A stretch of DNA of 11,866 nt from DATAEG01 sp051001975 (GTDB taxonomy: Bacteria; Actinomycetota; Actinomycetes; Mycobacteriales; Jatrophihabitantaceae): contig JBPCMU010000054.1 in the NCBI GenBank assembly GCA_051001975.1, forward strand, positions 1 to 11,866, in the 5' to 3' direction. The notes below the pieces were generated by a model. The model worked only from the letters and a program-made list of their open reading frames with translations. It had not been told where the DNA came from and made no database searches. Numbering within the stretch: the first letter of the stretch is position 1; each line of letters opens with the position of its first letter. This document shows positions 6,266-11,866 of the stretch, one piece after another. The position numbers and the translations under genes were made by a program.

Positions 6266-7122
6266 CACGTAGGCAATCAGGGGTGGTGGGGCGTTCCCAG
6301 TTGGTCCGCAGCGGGCTGAGCGCTGACCAGGTAGACGGCCTGATCCGACGCCACGAGCTGATCGAGGTGCATGCCCGCGTCTACTCACCGCGGCCGGTTC
6401 CTGGGTCCTGGAGTCAGCGACTCTGGGCCGCCGTTCTCTGGTCCGGTGGGGTGATCAGCCATCGGTCGGCGGCACCCTTCTGGGGGCTGCCGACCAGCGC
6501 ATCGCCTGAGGTACACGCGACCGTCCCTGACCGGCGCTTTCGCAAACCGGCGCAGGGCGTCCGTCTGCACCGGGTTCCGCTTGCGTTCGACTGTGTTGAG
6601 ATCGAAGAGTTAGCCGTGACCGGCCAGACGCGAACCGTGATCGACCTGTTGCGGACCGAGCGGTGCAGCGTCGCGACCACCTTGCTCGACCGGGCGTTAC
6701 AGCAGCGGTGGATCTCACCGCTGGACCTTCGTAGCGCGTATCGGTGCGAGCCGGGTCGCACTGGGAACGTGCAGTTACGAGTGTTACTGGAAGGCATCGA
6801 ACCCGGTGCCGACGCGGAGTCCGAGCGCCGCCTGCACGCGATACTGCGCGGTGCCGGGCTGCGCGGGTGGAAGCCTCAGTACCGCATCGACCTACCGGTC
6901 GGACCGATCTTCGCCGATGTGGCATTCCCAGCGCAGCGGGTCGTCATCGAGGTGGACGGCCGGCGTTATCACGACGAGTCCTCCGGCCGGTTCGAGTCCG
7001 ACCGGCAGCGCCAGAACCAGCTCGTCGCTCTCGGTTGGCGGGTCATCCGAGTTACCTGGCGGATGTTGCGGGATCACCCGCAGAGCGTCATCGACCAGAT
7101 CACGCAACTCCTGGCGGCCTGA
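6247..7122 (+). CDS. AbiEi-like N-terminal domain / DUF559 (VSR-like nuclease fold) protein
   Basis: The 291-aa protein has two parts. Residues 1-110 look like the winged-helix region of AbiEi-family antitoxins (RRQSGVVGRSQLVRSGLSADQV, then RRHELIEVHARVY and an SHRSAAPFWGLP segment). The C-terminal part (about 190-291) is a DUF559 domain related to very-short-patch-repair endonucleases: ESERRLHAILRGAGL, then FADVAFP (D224), IEVDGRRYH (E235, D237), SDRQRQ (D252) and GWRVIRVTW. These acidic residues fit an intact PD-(D/E)xK-type core. Nuclease activity is inferred, not known for this architecture. There is no AbiEii nucleotidyltransferase toxin beside it, so it is an orphan. An ATG at 6229 (297 aa) is an alternative start; neither has a good Shine-Dalgarno, so coupling to asd translation is likely. 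I chose 6247 by family alignment. Several codons with A/T third positions hint at an accessory origin. Confidence 0.82.
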   Translation: MDWRDLTRRQSGVVGRSQLVRSGLSADQVDGLIRRHELIEVHARVYSPRPVPGSWSQRLWAAVLWSGGVISHRSAAPFWGLPTSASPEVHATVPDRRFRKPAQGVRLHRVPLAFDCVEIEELAVTGQTRTVIDLLRTERCSVATTLLDRALQQRWISPLDLRSAYRCEPGRTGNVQLRVLLEGIEPGADAESERRLHAILRGAGLRGWKPQYRIDLPVGPIFADVAFPAQRVVIEVDGRRYHDESSGRFESDRQRQNQLVALGWRVIRVTWRMLRDHPQSVIDQITQLLAA

Positions 7123-7123
7123 C

Positions 7124-7150
7124 ACCGCCGCAGGTTGCACAATCGGCGGT
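7124..7150. terminator. Convergent hairpin, possible bidirectional terminator
   Basis: ACCGCCG (7124-7130) and CGGCGGT (7144-7150) form a 7-bp stem around a 13-base loop. It lies exactly between the stop codons of the DUF559 gene (plus) and peptide deformylase (minus). Neither side has a T-tract, so termination is plausible but not certain. Confidence 0.4.
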
Positions 7151-7677
7151 TAGACGGGGAGCGGGGCGTTCCAGGGGAAGGGCGTCATGTCGCGGATCAC
7201 CCGGCGCCGGCGGTTGCGTGGCAAGTAGTCGATGTAGAGCATGCCGCGCAGGTGGTCGGTCTCGTGCAGCAGGCAGCGGGCGAAGTAGCCGGTGCCGGTG
7301 ACCTCGACGGGCTTGTTCTCCTTGTTGACGCCGCGCACCACCACATGCGTCGCCCGGGCCAACTCGTGGAACGGGCCGGGCACCGACAGACAGCCCTCGT
7401 CGCTGCCGTCGACGGTCCCGTCGGCCACTACGACCTCCGGATTGACGACGTACCCGGTGTGGCGCACCCGCTCGGAGTCGGCGCAGTCGTAGACGAACAC
7501 GGCACGGTCGTCACCGATCTGTGGTGCGGCGAGCCCGGCGCCGGAGGCTTCCCGGTTCGTCTCGAACATGTCCTCGATCAGCTGCGCGAGGTCGTCGTCG
7601 AACTCGGTCACCTGCCGGGTGCGGGTGGCCAGAATGGGGTCGCCGACAATGACGACGGGGCGGGCGGTTCCAGACAC
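7150..7677 (-). CDS. def: Peptide deformylase
   Basis: The 175-aa metalloenzyme removes the formyl group from the initiator Met of nascent proteins. All three family motifs are present: GAGLAAPQ (46-53), EGCLS (94-98, metal ligand C96) and HETDH (138-142, ligands H138 and H142, catalytic E139). The third motif is usually preceded by Gln (QHExDH); here Leu137 occupies that place. The C-terminus is short with an Arg-rich stretch (RNRRRR) and a Pro-rich tail. The start is GTG at 7677. There is no Shine-Dalgarno, but TAGAAT lies exactly 7 bases upstream, so the transcript may be leaderless. A tRNA-Pro gene on the same strand lies upstream, and the DUF559 gene converges from the other side. Confidence 0.95.
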   Translation of the reverse strand: MSGTARPVVIVGDPILATRTRQVTEFDDDLAQLIEDMFETNREASGAGLAAPQIGDDRAVFVYDCADSERVRHTGYVVNPEVVVADGTVDGSDEGCLSVPGPFHELARATHVVVRGVNKENKPVEVTGTGYFARCLLHETDHLRGMLYIDYLPRNRRRRVIRDMTPFPWNAPLPV

Positions 7678-7684
7678 GGCGTCG

Positions 7685-7690
7685 ATTCTA
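7685..7690 (-). promoter_or_regulatory. -10 element of a predicted leaderless promoter for def
   Basis: Read on the minus strand this is TAGAAT, matching TANNNT, followed by 7 bases and then the GTG start of peptide deformylase. A transcript starting at the usual distance would begin at the start codon itself. No clear -35 is visible. Confidence 0.5.
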
Positions 7691-7757
7691 ATTGAGCTGA
7701 AGAAGCGGCGTGATCAGACCGGCGCCGAATGCGAATCGACGGCGCCGGCCGAGCGTG

Positions 7758-7831
<74 letters not shown>

Positions 7832-7845
7832 GTGGCAACCGGGCC

Positions 7846-7851
7846 AGCATA
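7846..7851 (-). promoter_or_regulatory. Candidate -10 element for tRNA-Pro
   Basis: On the minus strand this reads TATGCT, a good TANNNT match, ending 14 bases before the mature tRNA 5' end, which would leave a leader of about 7-8 bases. It lies in the 59-base gap behind the metallophosphoesterase gene. No strong -35 is seen. Confidence 0.4.
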
Positions 7852-7890
7852 CCGAAGCAGCAAGTGGCCTTTAACCACACTGCCATCGGG

Positions 7891-8778
7891 TCAGGACGGG
7901 CGCGCCACCAGGGTCAGCAGCGTAGCCTCGGGTCGGCAGGCGAAGCGCAGCGGCATGTACGGATTGGTGCCCAGCCCGGCGCACACGTTGAACCACATCT
8001 GGTCGTCCCAACGGTGCAGCCAGCGCGCTCGATGCACGTCGATCCCGCAGTTGGTGACGATGGCCGGCCCGAACGGGATGCGCACCTGTCCGCCGTGAGT
8101 GTGACCTGCCAGCAGGAGCTGATAGCCGTCATCGGCGAACCGGGACAGCAGCGGCGGCTCGGGGGAGTGGATCACCCCGATGCCAACGTCCGCAACATCC
8201 CGCGGGCCGGCGATCAGGTCGTAATGGGCGCGCTTCAGGTAGGGGTCGTCCGTGCCGGCCAATGCCACCGTCCGGCCACCGGCGGCCAGGACGGTGCGGA
8301 CGTGGGTCAGATCGGTCCATCCCTGCTCGACCATCGCGCCGGCCAACCTGTCCCAGGGCATGTCCGGGCGACGGGTCACCTTCTCCTTCGGGGTGAAGTA
8401 GCCGAACGGGCTGCGGGGTTTCGGCGCGTAGTAGTCGTTGTTGCCCGGGACGAACACGGCGGGGAACTGCGCTAACGGGCGCAGCGTGTCGAGAATGGCC
8501 GGGATGGCGTCCGGGGCGCTGATCGTGTCACCCGTGTTCACCACTAGGTCCGGCTGCAGGTCGGCGAGCGCGGCGATCCACCGTTGCTTGCGGCGCTGCT
8601 GCGGGGTGATGTGTAGGTCCGAGACGTGCAGCACGGTGAGTGGATCACTACCTGGCTCGAGTATTGGCACGGTGAAGCGGCGCAGTGTGAAGAGGTTGCG
8701 CTCGATCAACGACCCGTAGCCGAACCCGGCCGCACCGGCCACCACGGTGGCAGTCGCGACACGACCGAGAACAGACAT
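7891..8778 (-). CDS. YaeI-type metallophosphoesterase, N-terminally membrane-anchored
   Basis: The 295-aa protein is a calcineurin-like phosphoesterase with the full set of dinuclear metal motifs: SDLH (53-56), NTGD (81-84), GNND (112-115), the HSPE segment (H204) and GHTHGGQ (225-231). Residues 4-22 are a short hydrophobic stretch that could be a signal anchor, so the catalytic domain may face the outside of the membrane. The substrate is unknown; the closest characterised relatives act on phosphodiesters or UDP-lipid pyrophosphates. It resembles mycobacterial Rv3683, which I recall lying next to ponA2, matching the PBP further along here. ATG at 8778 has no Shine-Dalgarno, but TACGCT lies exactly 7 bases upstream. 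It is divergent from yqeY with a 54-base spacer. Confidence 0.92.
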   Translation of the reverse strand: MSVLGRVATATVVAGAAGFGYGSLIERNLFTLRRFTVPILEPGSDPLTVLHVSDLHITPQQRRKQRWIAALADLQPDLVVNTGDTISAPDAIPAILDTLRPLAQFPAVFVPGNNDYYAPKPRSPFGYFTPKEKVTRRPDMPWDRLAGAMVEQGWTDLTHVRTVLAAGGRTVALAGTDDPYLKRAHYDLIAGPRDVADVGIGVIHSPEPPLLSRFADDGYQLLLAGHTHGGQVRIPFGPAIVTNCGIDVHRARWLHRWDDQMWFNVCAGLGTNPYMPLRFACRPEATLLTLVARPS

Positions 8779-8785
8779 AGCGCCG

Positions 8786-8791
8786 AGCGTA
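8786..8791 (-). promoter_or_regulatory. -10 element of a predicted leaderless promoter for the metallophosphoesterase
   Basis: On the minus strand this is TACGCT, then 7 bases, then ATG (8776-8778). It has the same geometry as the def and yqeY starts. Confidence 0.45.
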
Positions 8792-8819
8792 GTCGGCGAA
8801 ATCCCGTGCCCCGGCGCAC

Positions 8820-8825
8820 TACCGT
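8820..8825 (+). promoter_or_regulatory. -10 element of a predicted leaderless promoter for yqeY
   Basis: TACCGT (TANNNT) is followed by 7 bases and ATG at 8833. This placement favours 8833 over the in-frame GTG (8824) and ATG (8827), both of which would lie in or beside the promoter. Confidence 0.5.
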
Positions 8826-8832
8826 GATGGGT

Positions 8833-9288
8833 ATGGCTGAGCTCAAGGAACGTCTACGCACCGACCTCACCGCGGCGATGAAGTCGCGCGATGAGGTGCG
8901 CCTCGCGACCGTGCGGATGGCATTGACGGCGATCACCAACGAGGAGGTCGCCGGCAAGGAGGTGCGCACCCTGGACGACGCCGAGGTGCTCACGGTGCTC
9001 ACCCGCGAGGCGAAGAAGCGCCGCGAGGCCGCCGAGGCCTACGACGCGGCCGGCCGCACCGAGCTGGCGGCGCGAGAGCGCGCCGAGGGTGAGGTACTGG
9101 CCGACTACCTGCCGCAGCAGCTCACCGACGGTGAGCTGACCGCGCTGGTGAGCGCGGCCATCGCCGAAGCGGGCGCGACGGAGATGCGTCAGATGGGTGT
9201 GGTGATGAAGCTGGTGACTCCGCAGGCCGCCGGCCGCGCCGACGGCCAGCGGGTCAGCACCGAGGTCAAGCGCCAACTGGGTAATTGA
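8833..9288 (+). CDS. GatB/YqeY domain-containing protein
   Basis: The 151-aa protein is a stand-alone GatB/YqeY domain, mostly helical and highly charged. Recognisable parts are the N-terminal ELKERLRTDLTAAMKSRDEV stretch, the REAKKRREAAEAYDAAGR block, the YLPQQL motif, and the C-terminal MGVVMK ... GRADGQRVSTEV segment. The domain is shared with the tRNA-binding tail of the GatB amidotransferase subunit, but the role of free YqeY proteins is not established. Length is typical. Start choice: ATG at 8833 has TACCGT 7 bases upstream (leaderless pattern) and gives the usual N-terminus; 8827 is an alternative. The open frame reaching back to 8626 runs through the divergent phosphoesterase gene and is not real there. 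Confidence 0.93.
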   Translation: MAELKERLRTDLTAAMKSRDEVRLATVRMALTAITNEEVAGKEVRTLDDAEVLTVLTREAKKRREAAEAYDAAGRTELAARERAEGEVLADYLPQQLTDGELTALVSAAIAEAGATEMRQMGVVMKLVTPQAAGRADGQRVSTEVKRQLGN

Positions 9289-9357
9289 CCTGACAGTTCC
9301 TACGCGGCTGCACGCTCAGTGTTGAAGGCATCTGGTGATGGACCCCGGGCGACGGCA
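9289..9357. other. Intergenic region downstream of yqeY
   Basis: This is the first part of the 335-base gap between convergent yqeY and the PBP gene. I see no clear hairpin terminator and no gene here. The rest of the gap (9358-9623) holds the remnant and inverted repeat listed separately. Confidence 0.5.
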
Positions 9358-9537
9358 TTACATCACACAGCGGCCGAAGCGGACGGTGCTGCATACTTCG
9401 ACGGAGTTGATGGGCGTGAAGTCAAAGTCCTGTGAGTACCCAGCAACGACGTAGTTGCACGGCACGTACCCGTTGAAGCCGTTGCATACGCCAGCTACGG
9501 CGCCACCGATCTGTTGTTGAAGAAACGTTTGGTGCCA
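9358..9537 (-). pseudogene. 3' remnant of an unidentified Cys-containing (probably secreted) protein gene
   Basis: On the minus strand an open frame ends in TAA at 9358-9360 and reads for 59 plausible residues, beginning WHQTFLQQQIGGAVAGVCNG and including YVPCNYVVAGYSQDFDFTPI and the ending VEVCSTVRFGRCVM. About three quarters of third positions in its last 46 codons are G/C. The mix of small, aromatic and Asp/Asn residues, with four Cys (18, 27, 49, 57), looks like the end of an extracytoplasmic protein, not noise. No ATG, GTG or TTG occurs in this frame between 9538 and about 9610, where the sequence turns into low-grade Arg/Pro/Ala codons and an inverted repeat. It is therefore best read as a gene fragment. 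I do not recognise the family; chance coding remains possible. Confidence 0.35.
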
Positions 9538-9538
9538 T

Positions 9539-9599
9539 ATTGGCGCGCAGCCGCGCGCCGCCGAGGCGGGTAAGCCTCGACAAGGCTGGCGGCGCCAAT
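9539..9599. repeat. Large branched inverted repeat (possible terminator or structured RNA)
   Basis: Outer arms ATTGGCGC (9539-9546) and GCGCCAAT (9592-9599) are perfect complements and continue inward with CAGCC (9548-9552) / GGCTG (9584-9588), leaving small bulges. Inside is a perfect 6-bp hairpin CGAGGC (9562-9567) / GCCTCG (9574-9579) with a six-base loop. It lies 25 bases past the stop of the PBP gene, so it may terminate that transcript. No T-tract follows on either strand. Confidence 0.55.
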
Positions 9600-9623
9600 T
9601 GATCGGCTGAGGCGCCGGTGGTG

Positions 9624-11866
9624 TCAGAAGCCGCGGCTGACGATTGCGGCGCCCTGCCAGAGGTGGCCGTGGGTGCCACCGCCTCCCGGTCGGGTGTGGC
9701 CGGTCCCGCCGCCGGAGTTGCCGCCACTGGAATTCGTCGTCGTCGTCTTCTTCTTCTTTGCCGGCGGCTGGGAGAGAGGCTTGCCGTTGCTCATGCAGTA
9801 GTAGATGGTCGCCCCGGGTGCCGCGACCTGTGGGCCGTCGTAGGCAACGGTTCCCTGGAAGTAGTTACTGCCACAGGGGATCGGGTAGGCCACCGGCTTG
9901 AACCCCTGCTGCTTCAGGTTCGACACGGCCTCGGATTCGGTTTGGCCCACCACCGACTGCACCTGCTGTCCGTTCGGAATATCGTCGGCAGACGGCCAAT
10001 GCCAGCTCTGGCTGGCCACATACTTCCCGTACGCGGCGATCCAATACTGCGCGGAATACGCACCGAAGATGTCATCTCCGGCAGAGTTGTTGCCCGGGAT
10101 CTGCAACGTTGCGGTCGGATGATCGACGTTGACCATCGCCGTGGCCGAAACGAGGCGGGGTGTGAGGCCGACGAACCAGATCGCGGAGTTCTTGCCGTTG
10201 TCCTTACCGTGATCCGGGCCAGTCTGGTACGCGGCATTGTTAGTGCCGGTCTTGCTGGCAATGTAGTGCGAGTCGCGACCGTACTTGTCGTAGAAGAGCG
10301 GTCCCACGTACTCCTGGGCGGTCCCGTTGACTGTGTCGCCCTTCATGATGTCGACGGCGGTGCGTGCGATCCAAGGATCCATCACCCGTGAGCAGGCAGG
10401 ATGGGTGAACTTCACCGCAGTCCCGGTGGCGCTGGTGATGGACAGCACCGGGTTTGGCTTGCACAGCACGCCGTCGTTGGCGGCCACGCCGTAGGCGGTG
10501 CTCAGCTCCAACGGGCTGGTGCCGATCTGTCCCAGGGTGAAGGTGAGCTGGGACTGTGCGATCGCGGTCTGCGCGATCGTCATCCCATTCTTCTTGCCGT
10601 CAGGCGCAACGTACTGGTCGTCCAGCGAGTCCATGCCGAGTCGCTGCGCGGTGCCGACGATCGTCTTCAAGTCGCAGTCAAACAGCTGGTCCTCGACCCC
10701 AACGAAGAATGTGTTGGAGGAGACGACGGTTGCGCTGCGCAACGATTGGGTGGGCGCGTACGCACCGGCATTCGTCGGCTTGTAGTTCAACTCCGGGCAG
10801 TTTCGCAGCGTGTACGACGACGGGAAACTGCCAGCTGTGGTCAACGTCTGTTCCGGCTTCATCCCCGCGGTGAGGGCGGCAATTAGGGAGAAGTACTTGT
10901 AGGTGGAGCCGGAACCTGATCGAGCGAGCGTGAAGATCGGGTTCACCGTGTAGCTCTTGTCCGGTTTCGACTGATGCAGCAGTCCGTTGTCGTATCGCTT
11001 GCTCGTGATCATCGTCAGCACGTGACCGTTGCGCGGGTCGATCGAGGGGGAGATCACCGACGCGGATGCGCTCGACGGGTACTTCTTCCAGACCGCCTTC
11101 TGACCGGAGGTCTGCAGGCTCGCATTCAGCGAGGTGATGATCTTGTAGCCGCCAGTGTTGAGCTTGTCGAGGCTGATCTTCGCCGTGTTCTGCAACCAGT
11201 TCACAACGTAGTCGCAGAAGAAACCGCCGTTGGCGATCGCCTGGTTCGAGTAGGCGCACCCCTGCGCTGCCGCGCTGTTCTTGCTGGCCGGCGAGAGCTT
11301 GATCGGCGCCTGCTTGTAAGTGGTGGCCTGCTGCTGAGTGATGTCCTTCTGGGTGGCCATGTTGTCGATGACCTGATCGCGCCGTTGCCGGGCTGCCTTC
11401 AGGTTCTCGTATGGGTCGAACTGGGTGGGGTTCTTCACCAGGCCGACCAGCACGGCGGCCTCAGGAACGGTCAGCTGCGACGGCGCCTTGCCGAAGTAGG
11501 TCTTGGCCGCGGTGGCGATCCCGTAGGAGTGCTCACCGAAGTAGGCGATGTTCAGGTACTTCCCCAGGATCTCGTCCTTGGAGTACTTCTTCTCCAGCGA
11601 GATCGCACACTTCGCCTCGTAGATCTTGCGGTCGAGGTTCTGGCTGATCGCGTCGGCGCGCTCCTGGTCGGTGGTCGCCTGGTAGAAGCGCACCTGCTTC
11701 ACGTACTGCTGGGTCAACGTCGACGCGCCCTGGGTGCTGCCGCCGGATTCCGACAACAGTGCCCGAAGCGTGCCGCGCGGGTCGATGCCGTGGTGCTGGT
11801 AGAACCGGCGGTCCTCGGTGTCGATGAGCGCGCGCTGCACGGTCTTCGGGATGGACGTCAACGGGA
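9624..11866 (-). CDS. Class A penicillin-binding protein with PASTA domain (PonA2-like), N-terminus beyond the window
   Basis: This is a bifunctional peptidoglycan synthase; about 746 codons are visible and the 5' end is cut off at 11866. Numbering from the Leu (TTG) codon at 11859-11861: the GT51 glycosyltransferase domain (about 1-180) has catalytic E16 in ALIDTEDRRFYQHHG and GASTLTQQ (45-52). The transpeptidase domain has SxxK at S319-TY-K322, SxN at S381-S-N383 and KTGT at 537-540, all intact. One PASTA domain (about 630-692) contains two Cys (663, 689) that could form a disulfide, as could C202/C216. A Lys/Thr run and a Gly/Thr/His-rich tail follow, ending in a short hydrophobic stretch. 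The cytoplasmic tail and membrane anchor, normally just before the GT51 domain, lie outside the window, so the TTG is not the true start. It resembles mycobacterial PonA2, whose gene I recall lying next to a similar phosphoesterase gene. Confidence 0.95.
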   Translation of the reverse strand, partial: PLTSIPKTVQRALIDTEDRRFYQHHGIDPRGTLRALLSESGGSTQGASTLTQQYVKQVRFYQATTDQERADAISQNLDRKIYEAKCAISLEKKYSKDEILGKYLNIAYFGEHSYGIATAAKTYFGKAPSQLTVPEAAVLVGLVKNPTQFDPYENLKAARQRRDQVIDNMATQKDITQQQATTYKQAPIKLSPASKNSAAAQGCAYSNQAIANGGFFCDYVVNWLQNTAKISLDKLNTGGYKIITSLNASLQTSGQKAVWKKYPSSASASVISPSIDPRNGHVLTMITSKRYDNGLLHQSKPDKSYTVNPIFTLARSGSGSTYKYFSLIAALTAGMKPEQTLTTAGSFPSSYTLRNCPELNYKPTNAGAYAPTQSLRSATVVSSNTFFVGVEDQLFDCDLKTIVGTAQRLGMDSLDDQYVAPDGKKNGMTIAQTAIAQSQLTFTLGQIGTSPLELSTAYGVAANDGVLCKPNPVLSITSATGTAVKFTHPACSRVMDPWIARTAVDIMKGDTVNGTAQEYVGPLFYDKYGRDSHYIASKTGTNNAAYQTGPDHGKDNGKNSAIWFVGLTPRLVSATAMVNVDHPTATLQIPGNNSAGDDIFGAYSAQYWIAAYGKYVASQSWHWPSADDIPNGQQVQSVVGQTESEAVSNLKQQGFKPVAYPIPCGSNYFQGTVAYDGPQVAAPGATIYYCMSNGKPLSQPPAKKKKTTTTNSSGGNSGGGTGHTRPGGGGTHGHLWQGAAIVSRGF
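9735..9755. repeat. Trinucleotide repeat encoding the Thr/Lys run of the PBP tail
   Basis: Plus-strand (CGT)3 followed by (CTT)4; on the coding strand this is consecutive AAG (Lys) codons followed by ACG (Thr) codons. It links the PASTA domain to the Gly-rich tail and could vary in length by slippage without breaking the frame. Confidence 0.6.

Noticed and set aside
7135..7695. Plus-strand open frame (186 codons) opposite peptide deformylase
   Set aside because: Exact antisense of def, whose three catalytic motifs are intact; no recognisable protein features.
7863..7884. Terminator for the metallophosphoesterase (minus-strand GTGG/CCAC hairpin)
   Set aside because: Only a 4-bp stem with a 7-base loop and no proper U-tract; too weak to report as a feature.
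9338..9454. Small plus-strand frame of 38 codons in the yqeY-PBP gap, starting ATG at 9338
   Set aside because: No ribosome-binding site; basic, low-complexity translation. The opposite strand reads much more like protein here.
9539..9599. Integron attC-like site
   Set aside because: The inverted repeat is of suitable length but lacks the terminal GTTRRRY/RYYYAAC core sites, and there is no integrase or cassette array.
9618..10391. Plus-strand open frame (257 codons) opposite the PBP C-terminus
   Set aside because: Antisense to the PASTA and transpeptidase regions; composition is shadow-like.

Overview
The window looks like a chromosomal stretch of a high-GC actinomycete (Actinomycetota). 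Evidence: strong G/C bias at third codon positions, a type VII (ESX/WXG100-style) secretion substrate, a TB7.3-like biotin-carrier domain protein, an ask-asd pair whose aspartokinase has the nested alpha/beta architecture known from Corynebacterium/Mycobacterium, and a PonA2-like PASTA penicillin-binding protein. I cannot name the genus.

Layout. (1) 1-2818, plus strand: a 99-aa helical-hairpin protein followed 31 bases later by a 794-aa protein with an N-terminal WxG helical domain and a DUF6571-like body, probably a pair of type VII secretion substrates. A perfect 29-bp palindrome sits inside the small gene where the turn between its two helices is expected. (2) 2918-3748, plus: a two-gene biotin unit, a stand-alone biotinyl domain protein and the biotin importer subunit BioY. 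(3) 3879-6265, plus: aspartokinase (with an internal ribosome-binding site and GTG start for the beta subunit) and aspartate-semialdehyde dehydrogenase, the first two steps of the aspartate family pathway (Lys/Thr/Met/DAP). A 15-codon mini-ORF bridges the two genes. (4) 6247-7122, plus: an accessory-type AbiEi-like/DUF559 nuclease-fold protein that overlaps the lengthened 3' end of asd. (5) 7150-8778, minus: peptide deformylase, tRNA-Pro(CGG) and a YaeI-type membrane-anchored metallophosphoesterase. (6) 8833-9288, plus: a GatB/YqeY domain protein divergent from the phosphoesterase. (7) 9289-9623: a 335-base gap holding what looks like the 3' remnant of a Cys-containing gene and a large branched inverted repeat. 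(8) 9624-11866, minus: a bifunctional class A PBP with one PASTA domain, truncated at its N-terminus by the window edge.

Most of the content is housekeeping metabolism and envelope biology. The most distinctive points are the in-gene palindrome in the secretion-substrate gene, the orphan DUF559 protein grafted onto asd, the unexplained Cys-rich remnant with its adjoining hairpin, and three neighbouring genes (def, the phosphoesterase, yqeY) that each show a TANNNT hexamer exactly 7 bases before the start codon and no Shine-Dalgarno, the layout expected of leaderless mRNAs. I see no CRISPR array, transposase, integrase or phage gene. I did not find a convincing complete new defence or mobile system.
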